A stretch of DNA of 36,940 nucleotides from Alistipes sp. (lineage in GTDB: Bacteria > Bacteroidota > Bacteroidia > Bacteroidales > Rikenellaceae), in contig JAFTOU010000002.1 of NCBI GenBank assembly GCA_017463615.1, forward strand, positions 1 to 36,940. The letters are read 5' to 3'. The notes beneath the pieces are model-generated. The model did not search any database. It was not told where the DNA came from and saw only the letters and a program-made list of their open reading frames with translations. Position 1 is the stretch's first letter; each line of letters opens with the position of its first letter. Shown piece after piece: positions 24,289 through 29,873 of this stretch. The position numbers were made by a program, and so were the translations under genes.

Positions 24289-24990
24289 ATGAACCTTTTG
24301 CTTATCTCCAACTCCACCAACGCCGGAGAGGAGTATCTCAAGTACCCAATTGCCAACATTGCAGAGCATCTGCAGGGCGTTACAGAGGTGATTTTCGTCC
24401 CTTATGCCGCCGTAACCTTCTCCTATGCCGAGTATGAGCGCAAGGTGCAGAGCCGCTTTGATGAGATTGGTATCAAAGTACGCTCTATCCACCGCGAGAA
24501 AAACCCCGCAAAGGCTATCCGCGAAGCCCAGGCTATCTGCGTGGGTGGCGGTAACACCTTCGCCCTGACACGCAAGATGCAGCAGCAGGGACTTATGTCG
24601 GCTATCCTTCGCAAGGTTAAGAGCGGCACCCCTTATGTCGGCTGGAGCGCAGGTAGCAATGTCTGCTGCCCTACCATCTGCACCACAAATGATATGCCTA
24701 TCGTAGAGCCAGAGTCTTTCAAGGCTATCGGCGCTGTGAAGTTCCAAATCAACCCACACTACCTTGACGCCAACCCAGAGGGCCACGCAGGCGAGACCCG
24801 CGAGCAGCGTATCGAGGAGTATATCGAGGCCAACCCACGCCGCTATGTGGTCGGTCTGCGCGAGGGTTGCATGCTCCGCCTCAAGGGTGGCAAGCTGGAG
24901 CTTATCGGCTCTCGCCCTATGCGCATCTTCAAGCGCGGCCAAGCAGCCTACGAACTCCACAGCGGCGACGACCTGAGCTTCTTGTTGTAA
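24289..24990 (+). CDS. pepE: Peptidase E (aspartyl dipeptidase, family S51)
   Basis: 233 residues from ATG 24289. This cytoplasmic serine peptidase cuts dipeptides with N-terminal Asp. From this start Ser120 (GWSAGSNV), Asp135 (TNDMPI) and His157 (QINPHY) fall at the numbers known for the Salmonella enzyme, which supports it over the in-frame ATG at 24280 (three residues longer). VGGGNTF near residue 88 is also family-typical. It is a single gene; the 314 bases after it hold inverted repeats. Confidence 0.94.
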   Translation: MNLLLISNSTNAGEEYLKYPIANIAEHLQGVTEVIFVPYAAVTFSYAEYERKVQSRFDEIGIKVRSIHREKNPAKAIREAQAICVGGGNTFALTRKMQQQGLMSAILRKVKSGTPYVGWSAGSNVCCPTICTTNDMPIVEPESFKAIGAVKFQINPHYLDANPEGHAGETREQRIEEYIEANPRRYVVGLREGCMLRLKGGKLELIGSRPMRIFKRGQAAYELHSGDDLSFLL

Positions 24991-25047
24991 AATAGACTTC
25001 GCTGTACTGCGTTAGCAAGGCACCGTCCTCTATTCTCGCACCTCGGA

Positions 25048-25108
25048 GCAGATATGGCCAGATTTCTCTGACCATATCTGCGACCAAGTCCCCCTTTGTC
25101 AAAGGGGG
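25048..25108. repeat. Two inverted repeats downstream of pepE
   Basis: GCAGATATGG...CCATATCTGC (25048-25081) has 14-bp arms with one mismatch. CCCCCTTTGTCAAAGGGGG (25090-25108) is a near-perfect palindrome followed by ATTTAGGGGG; from memory, this G/C-block palindrome is a dispersed intergenic repeat in unrelated bacteria. Neither has a T run, so they are weak terminator candidates. Confidence 0.6.
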
Positions 25109-25162
25109 ATTTAGGGGGAATGTAAATATTTTTGTAAAAATTAGGAGGGCAGCCCTAACCCT

Positions 25163-25270
25163 CAACTTTCAGAGCCTCCACAGGAGGTGTTGCTGCCGAT
25201 AATATGACTGCAAGTCTACTTGCAAGGCAGAATTATCTGTAGCAACAACAGCAACACTGTCTGAAAGTTG
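25163..25270. repeat. 108-bp imperfect hairpin upstream of yraN
   Basis: The outer arms CAACTTTCAGA (25163-25173) and TCTGAAAGTTG (25260-25270) are exact complements. Inside, TGTTGCTGCCGATAAT pairs imperfectly with ATTATCTGTAGCAACA, and CTGCAAG with CTTGCA around loop TCTA. It lies in the 314-base gap 24991-25304, which has no gene. Confidence 0.7.
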
Positions 25271-25304
25271 ATGCAGCACGAACCATCTTATTATATATAT
25301 AGGT

Positions 25305-25661
25305 ATGATTGACAAGCAGGAACGCGGAGCGGCGGGAGAGGCTTTTACCGTAGATTGGCTGCGGGCAAATGGCTTCTATATCGTTGAGCGCAACTGGCGG
25401 TATGAACACTATGAGGTGGATATTATCGCCACGCGCCGCGGCGTGATGCACTTCGTGGAGGTTAAAACGCGTGCCTTGGGCTCTATAGAGAGTGCCTTTG
25501 AGGCCATCAACACCACCAAGCGCACCGCTCTGCTTCACGCTATGCGCGCCTACACCCGCCGCACCCGCTGGGCAAGCGATGTGCAGGTAGACCTCGCCGC
25601 CGTAGAGGCTTGCATGGACGGAACATTCATCATGCACTACAAGGAGGGGGTGATGCTGTAG
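25305..25661 (+). CDS. yraN: YraN family (UPF0102) endonuclease-like protein
   Basis: 118 residues of the UPF0102/YraN family. The restriction-endonuclease-like core is visible: GAAGEAFTVDWLRANGF (8-24), VERNWRYEHYEVDIIA and HFVEVKTRAL, giving the Glu, Asp and Glu-x-Lys residues of a PD-(D/E)xK nuclease. Its role in the cell is not well defined. The gene is bounded by an inverted repeat upstream and composite repeat copy 5 downstream, and is probably transcribed alone or from pepE. Confidence 0.9.
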   Translation: MIDKQERGAAGEAFTVDWLRANGFYIVERNWRYEHYEVDIIATRRGVMHFVEVKTRALGSIESAFEAINTTKRTALLHAMRAYTRRTRWASDVQVDLAAVEACMDGTFIMHYKEGVML

Positions 25662-25667
25662 GACGGA

Positions 25668-25864
25668 TAGCTGTTAGCTGTTAGCTGTTAGCTGTTAGCC
25701 ATTGGCCATTTGCTTTTTAGAGGTGTCGGCAAGCCGACGGTGTTTATAGGGTGCGGAAAACAACCAACAGTGCCAACTGCGTTCATAAACACTATCGCGC
25801 AGCGATACCTTGATATAGCCAATGGCTAATGGCTAAAGGCTAATGGCCAAAAGCTAATAGCCAG
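25668..25864. repeat. Composite repeat, copy 5: full-length with arrays at both ends
   Basis: The left array (25668-25715) has TAGCTG, three TTAGCTG, TTAGCCA, TTGGCCA, TTTGCTT. The right array (25816-25864) is the reverse complement type: TAGCCAA, two TGGCTAA, AGGCTAA, TGGCCAA, AAGCTAA, TAGCCAG. Inside them the arms AGGTGTCGG-CAAG-CCGACGGTGTTTAT and ATAAACACTATCGC-GCA-GCGATACCT are mutual inverted copies whose own hairpins differ. The 40-base centre has no strong hairpin. This is the clearest view of the whole unit. Confidence 0.88.
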
Positions 25865-25865
25865 T

Positions 25866-25896
25866 TTTGCATTATTGAAAAATATAATTATCTTTG
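25866..25896 (+). promoter_or_regulatory. Promoter of waaA/kdtA
   Basis: TTTG (25866-25869), 19-base spacer, TATCTTTG (25889-25896). The -33 box starts two bases after the last heptamer of repeat copy 5. Confidence 0.82.
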
Positions 25897-25904
25897 CATT
25901 TTGT

Positions 25905-27143
25905 ATGAGGTGCCTCTACAACATAGCAATGAAATGTTACGGAGCTGCGGTTGCCTGTGCGGCGTTATGGAACGGCAAGGCGAGGCTCTGGAGGAGTGGT
26001 CGCAAGGACCTTTTCGAGCGAATGCGTCAGAGCATTGACCCGACGGCACCTACTATCTGGGTACATGTAGCCTCGTTAGGCGAGTTTGAGCAGGGGCGAC
26101 CTATCATTGAGCGCATCAAGGCCGAGAGGCCTGAGTACAAGATTCTCCTTACATTCTTCTCCCCTTCGGGATATGAGATTCGCAAGAACTACGAGGGGGC
26201 AGACTACATCTTCTACCTACCGCTTGACACCGAGGCAAATGCGAAGCAGTTTCTTGACATCGTAAAGCCGCAGATGGCTATCTTTGTCAAGTATGAGTAC
26301 TGGCTAAATATGCTCTCGGAGCTGCGTGCGCGCTCTATTCGCACCTTTGTTGTCTCGGCAATCTTCCGCCAAAATTCGGTATTCTTCCGCAGCTATGGCG
26401 AGATGTGGCGCACAGCCTTAGATACCTTTGAGACCATCTTTGTGCAGGACGAGAACTCTAAGAAGTTGCTCTGCAACCTTGGTTGCGACAATGTAATCAT
26501 CGCGGGCGATACACGCTTTGACCGCGTGGCGCAGATTGCCGCTGCGGCGAAGAAGATTGACATCGTTGAGCAGTTTAAGGGCAGTAGCCGCCTCTTTGTC
26601 GCGGGCTCTACTTGGGGCGAGGACGAGGAGCTGCTGCTACAGCTTGCAAACGACAACCCGCAGATAAAGTTCATCATCGCTCCGCACGAGATGGAGCAGA
26701 GCCGTATGGCAAAGATTATCTCGCAGGCTAAGCACGGCGCTGTGAAGTATACTCAGTATAACAAAAATTCCGCTGATAATCAGATACTTATCCTTGATAC
26801 TATGGGTATGCTCTCGTCGGTCTACGGCTATGCAGAGTTTTCGTATATCGGCGGTGGCTTCGGCGTGGGTATTCACAACACCCTTGAGGCGGCAACCTTC
26901 GGCCTGCCTATCGCCTTTGGCCCTAACTACCACAAGTTCAAGGAGGCGCGCGATATGATTACCCTCGGCGCCGCAACAAGCATTTCGGACTACGACCAGA
27001 TCAAGGCGTGGTTTACCCCACTGCGCGACGACGAGCAGCACCTGACCACCGTGAGCCAAATATCCAAGGAGTACACCTCCAAGCACCAGGGCGCAACAGA
27101 CATCTTCTTCAAGACAGTATTTAGGCCGCGGTTGATTTTTTAA
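25905..27143 (+). CDS. waaA: 3-deoxy-D-manno-octulosonic acid (Kdo) transferase
   Basis: 412 residues. It transfers Kdo from CMP-Kdo to lipid A precursor at the inner membrane. A hydrophobic N-terminal helix is followed by WVHVASLGEFEQGRP, where Glu60 matches the catalytic base of WaaA. The GT-B fold's second half shows VAGSTWGEDEELL, HEMEQSR, and the nucleotide-sugar region GGGFGVGIHNTLEAATFGLP and GPNYHKFKEA. ATG 25905 (MRCLYNIAMKCYG) keeps the membrane helix and falls after the -7 box; the frame upstream overlaps the promoter. The distance from promoter to ATG is only 8 bases, so the mRNA may be almost leaderless unless ATG 25930 is used. Confidence 0.93.
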   Translation: MRCLYNIAMKCYGAAVACAALWNGKARLWRSGRKDLFERMRQSIDPTAPTIWVHVASLGEFEQGRPIIERIKAERPEYKILLTFFSPSGYEIRKNYEGADYIFYLPLDTEANAKQFLDIVKPQMAIFVKYEYWLNMLSELRARSIRTFVVSAIFRQNSVFFRSYGEMWRTALDTFETIFVQDENSKKLLCNLGCDNVIIAGDTRFDRVAQIAAAAKKIDIVEQFKGSSRLFVAGSTWGEDEELLLQLANDNPQIKFIIAPHEMEQSRMAKIISQAKHGAVKYTQYNKNSADNQILILDTMGMLSSVYGYAEFSYIGGGFGVGIHNTLEAATFGLPIAFGPNYHKFKEARDMITLGAATSISDYDQIKAWFTPLRDDEQHLTTVSQISKEYTSKHQGATDIFFKTVFRPRLIF

Positions 27144-27183
27144 GGGATGAGCCGTAAATGCGTCACTATCACGACAAAATTTT
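27139..27183 (+). repeat. 45-base repeat shared with 5074-5117
   Basis: TTTTAAGGGATGAGCCGTAAATG and CACTATCACGACAAAAT match 5074-5117 apart from a few changes. It begins on the waaA stop codon and runs into the -33 box of the next promoter, so it fills most of the gap. Confidence 0.65.
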
Positions 27184-27212
27184 GTTTTTTTCGCAGAGAA
27201 TATATAACTTTG
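27181..27212 (+). promoter_or_regulatory. Promoter of the FAD oxidoreductase gene
   Basis: TTTG (27181-27184), 20-base spacer, TAACTTTG (27205-27212). An exact consensus match, 31 bases before the ATG at 27243. Confidence 0.85.
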
Positions 27213-27242
27213 TCATAGAATATTTTACCAAAAACCTTTTAT

Positions 27243-29120
27243 ATGAAATCTATCTCAAAAATTATTGCGGCAATACTGGTTTGTATTATGCCGCTAACAG
27301 CGTGCCGTCAGCAGTCAAAGAGCAACGATGGCTCGCAGATGCTTACCGAGCAGAACTCTGAGGTGAAGACCGATGTTGAGCTCTCTGCCGATGTTGTTGT
27401 CTGCGGTGGCGGTCTGGCTGGTGTATGTGCTGCAGTATCGGCAGCGCGTCACGGTGCAAAAGTTATCCTTGTGCAGGATCGCCCTATGCTGGGTGGCAAT
27501 GCGTCAAGTGAGATGCGTATGGGTATTGTCGGCGTGAAGACCGATGACCATCAGGAGACAGGTATCCTGGAGGAGATGCAGCTGCGCAACTTCTACTACA
27601 ACCCTCTGCAGCGTTACACCATGTGGGACGACGCTATCTACACAACTGTGGTCTCTGAGCCTAACATCAAGCTGCTGCTCAACACCTCTGTGAATGATGT
27701 TGTGATGAAGGGTGAGCGTATCGCTGCTGTCAAGGCTTGGAACATCAACGCCTACACCAACTACACCATCGCTGGTAAGCTCTTCCTTGACTGTACCGGT
27801 GACGGTATTCTCCGCCTCTCGGGTGCTAAGTTCCGCCGCGGTCGTGAGCTGCCGGCTGAGTTCAACGAGTACTGCCAGGCTGAGGGTGGCGACGCTAAGA
27901 CTATGGGTAACTCTATCCTGCTTCAGCTGCGCAAGACCGACAAGGATGTTCCTTTCAAGGCTCCAGAGTGGGCTTACCACTTCACTGACGACGACTTCAA
28001 CTACGACACTCCGAAGTCTACTATCCCTGGCCTGAAGTTCAACTACAAGCGTATCAACCACCCACACGACAATAACTTCTGGTGGTGCGAGTTCGGTGGT
28101 AACTTTGACACTATCGCCGATGCAAACGATATTCAGTTTGAGCTTAAGAAGATTGTCTACGGTATCTGGGAGTATATGAAGAACCACCCAGATGGCCGCG
28201 GTAAGGGCTACGAGCTTGACTGGGTAGGCTCTCTGCCTGGTAAGCGCGAGAGCACCCGCTTCGTGGGTCCACATATCCTCACTCAGCACGATGTGCTCAA
28301 TGGCGGTCACTTCCCAGATGTTGTCGCTTATGGCGGCTGGACGCTGGATGACCACCACCCAGATGCATTCCACAGAAAGGGCCGTATCTCTGTAGAGTAT
28401 AAAGTACCTCAGGGCTTCGGTATCCCATTCGGCTGCCTCTACTCTGTGAATGTCCCTAACCTGATGTTCGCGGGTCGTGATATCTCGGCTACACACATGG
28501 GTCTGTCGGCTACACGCGTTATGGCTACTTGCGCACTGCTCGGTCAGGCTGCAGGTACTGGCGCTGCAGTGGCTATTGAGAAGGGCATTGACCCTGCTCA
28601 GGTACATAAGGAGCATATCGCACTGGTGCAGGCTATGCTTGAGGATGACGATGTTATGCTCCCTTATCGCTGGCGTAAGGTCTCTGAGCTTACCGCTGCC
28701 GCTAAGGTCGCTGAGGATGTTGAGATTCTGCGTAACGGTATTGACCGTAAGTGGGAGGGCAACGATAACGGCGTTTGGGTAGCTCCAAATGAGAATACTA
28801 TCACTTATAGCTGGGAGAACCCTGTAACCGTTAGCGGTAGCCGTATCATCTTTGACTCCGACCTTAAGGTGCGTAGCAAGCGTATGCGTAAGCTGGAGGC
28901 TACTACCGAGCGCGTGGAGATTCCTAAGATGATGGCTAAGGGCTTCAAGGTTGAGGCTCTGGTGGACGGCGAGTGGAAGACCCTCTATGAGGACGACGAC
29001 AACTACCTCCGCCTGCGTAAGGTCGCTTTTGAGCCTGTTCAGACTACTCAGCTCCGCCTGGTCGTTACCGAGACTTGGGGCGCGAAGGAAGCTCACATCT
29101 TCGCTTTCGACGCACTGTAA
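27243..29120 (+). CDS. Lipoprotein FAD-dependent oxidoreductase
   Basis: 625 residues. The signal peptide ends in a lipobox (LTAC, Cys21), so the enzyme is exported and lipid-anchored. An FAD-binding Rossmann motif CGGGLAGVCAAVSAARHG lies at 54-71, followed by LGGNASSEMR as in the FAD_oxidored family often annotated 'xanthan lyase-like'. SATRVMATCALLGQAAGTGAA near residue 425 is the C-terminal FAD contact of the family. Residues about 490-625 form a separate beta-rich domain (SGSRIIFDSDL, LRLVVTETWG) resembling a discoidin/carbohydrate-binding module. The substrate is unknown; relatives sit in polysaccharide utilisation loci, but none is seen here. Codon use is strongly biased towards C-ending and GGT codons, suggesting high expression. 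Confidence 0.85.
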   Translation: MKSISKIIAAILVCIMPLTACRQQSKSNDGSQMLTEQNSEVKTDVELSADVVVCGGGLAGVCAAVSAARHGAKVILVQDRPMLGGNASSEMRMGIVGVKTDDHQETGILEEMQLRNFYYNPLQRYTMWDDAIYTTVVSEPNIKLLLNTSVNDVVMKGERIAAVKAWNINAYTNYTIAGKLFLDCTGDGILRLSGAKFRRGRELPAEFNEYCQAEGGDAKTMGNSILLQLRKTDKDVPFKAPEWAYHFTDDDFNYDTPKSTIPGLKFNYKRINHPHDNNFWWCEFGGNFDTIADANDIQFELKKIVYGIWEYMKNHPDGRGKGYELDWVGSLPGKRESTRFVGPHILTQHDVLNGGHFPDVVAYGGWTLDDHHPDAFHRKGRISVEYKVPQGFGIPFGCLYSVNVPNLMFAGRDISATHMGLSATRVMATCALLGQAAGTGAAVAIEKGIDPAQVHKEHIALVQAMLEDDDVMLPYRWRKVSELTAAAKVAEDVEILRNGIDRKWEGNDNGVWVAPNENTITYSWENPVTVSGSRIIFDSDLKVRSKRMRKLEATTERVEIPKMMAKGFKVEALVDGEWKTLYEDDDNYLRLRKVAFEPVQTTQLRLVVTETWGAKEAHIFAFDAL

Positions 29121-29125
29121 TTTTA

Positions 29126-29260
29126 TTGGCTTTTGGCTATTAGCCATTAGCTATTGGCTTAAGGGTTATCTACGGCTCCCACCGCAGATAACCCTTTTTT
29201 TAGAGTATAAAAATCATCCGCTTAGCGGATACCTCTGAAAAGCCAATGGCCAATAGTGAA
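29126..29260. repeat. Composite repeat, copy 6, with arrays at both ends
   Basis: Left array TTGGCTT, TTGGCTA, TTAGCCA, TTAGCTA, TTGGCTT (29126-29160); right array in reverse orientation AAGCCAA, TGGCCAA, TAGTGAA (29240-29260). Next to the right array is the hairpin ATCCGC-TTA-GCGGAT with flanking ACCTCTGAAAA, the inverted form of TTTTCAGAGGT seen in copy 1. The core is the terminator at 29161. Confidence 0.87.
29161..29201 (+). terminator. Intrinsic terminator after the FAD oxidoreductase
   Basis: Stem AAGGGTTATCTACGG (29161-29175) / CCGCAGATAACCCTT (29182-29196, one mismatch) with loop CTCCCA, then a T run. It forms the centre of repeat copy 6. Confidence 0.88.
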
Positions 29261-29265
29261 AAAAT

Positions 29266-29297
29266 TTTGGCGGTATCCAAAATTTTTTCTACCTTTG
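29266..29297 (+). promoter_or_regulatory. Promoter of rplS
   Basis: TTTG (29266-29269), 20-base spacer, TACCTTTG (29290-29297). This exact consensus starts six bases after repeat copy 6 ends. Confidence 0.85.
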
Positions 29298-29303
29298 CGC
29301 CTG

Positions 29304-29440
29304 CGTATCAACCTCTTATAATGGGTGGGCGGCAAAATGGGCGACGCAAATCGCTCGGGATTATTGGGCAGTGACCCCTCTATGGTATGCCAAACACAGC
29401 GATAATGTTGAGCGGAAACTATTAAATTTTTGTTGCAACA
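29304..29440 (+). promoter_or_regulatory. Long rplS leader, possible autoregulatory RNA
   Basis: The 5' untranslated region of rplS is about 137 bases, much longer than other leaders here, and G-rich (GGGTGGGCGGC, GGGCGACGC, GGGCAGTGACCCC). L19 leaders that control rplS are known in some bacteria; a match here is inference from length and composition. Confidence 0.4.
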
Positions 29441-29818
29441 ATGAACAAGGATTCGTTGATTAAGCTCGTGAACGAGCAGATGTGGGAGAAGACCGATGCG
29501 GATATCCCACAGTTTAATGCCGGTGATACTATCACCGTAACTTACCGTATTGTAGAGGGTAGCAAGGAGCGTCTCCAGAGCTTCCGCGGTGTTGTTATCC
29601 AGATTAAGGGTACAGGCAAGACCAAGATGTTCACCATCCGTAAGATCTCTAACGGCGTGGGCGTTGAGCGTATCTTCCCACTCTACTCACCACACCTTGA
29701 TAAGATCGAGGTAAACAAGCGAGGTGTAGTTCGCCGCGCTCGTATCTACTACTTCCGCGATCTTACCGGTAAGAAGGCTCGTATCAAGGAGCGTCGCGTT
29801 GCAAAGACCGAGGCATAA
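29441..29818 (+). CDS. rplS: 50S ribosomal protein L19
   Basis: 125 residues. L19 lies at the 30S-50S interface of the ribosome. FNAGDTITVTYRIVEGSKER, QSFRGVVIQIKG, TIRKISNGVGVERIFPLYSP and KVNKRGVVRRARIYYFRDLTGKKARIKE-type sequences are the conserved core. The length is slightly above the usual 115-120, with a short charged tail. It is a single gene with its own promoter, long leader and terminator. Confidence 0.98.
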   Translation: MNKDSLIKLVNEQMWEKTDADIPQFNAGDTITVTYRIVEGSKERLQSFRGVVIQIKGTGKTKMFTIRKISNGVGVERIFPLYSPHLDKIEVNKRGVVRRARIYYFRDLTGKKARIKERRVAKTEA

Positions 29819-29841
29819 ACCCCGGCCCTGCAAACAAAAGC

Positions 29842-29872
29842 GAAGGTTGCCCATCGGGCAACCTTCTTTTTT
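29842..29872 (+). terminator. Intrinsic terminator after rplS
   Basis: Perfect 11-bp stem GAAGGTTGCCC (29842-29852) / GGGCAACCTTC (29856-29866) with loop ATC and six T. The convergent fimbrial gene ends two bases further on, so it may also protect that transcript. Confidence 0.93.
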
Positions 29873-29873
29873 G

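Noticed and set aside
25668-25864. CRISPR-like reading of the heptamer arrays
   Set aside because: Units are contiguous 7-mers without spacers, and no cas genes are near.
27504-29147. Leftward open frame of 547 codons over the FAD oxidoreductase
   Set aside because: Antisense shadow of a highly codon-biased gene; no start region, promoter or domain.
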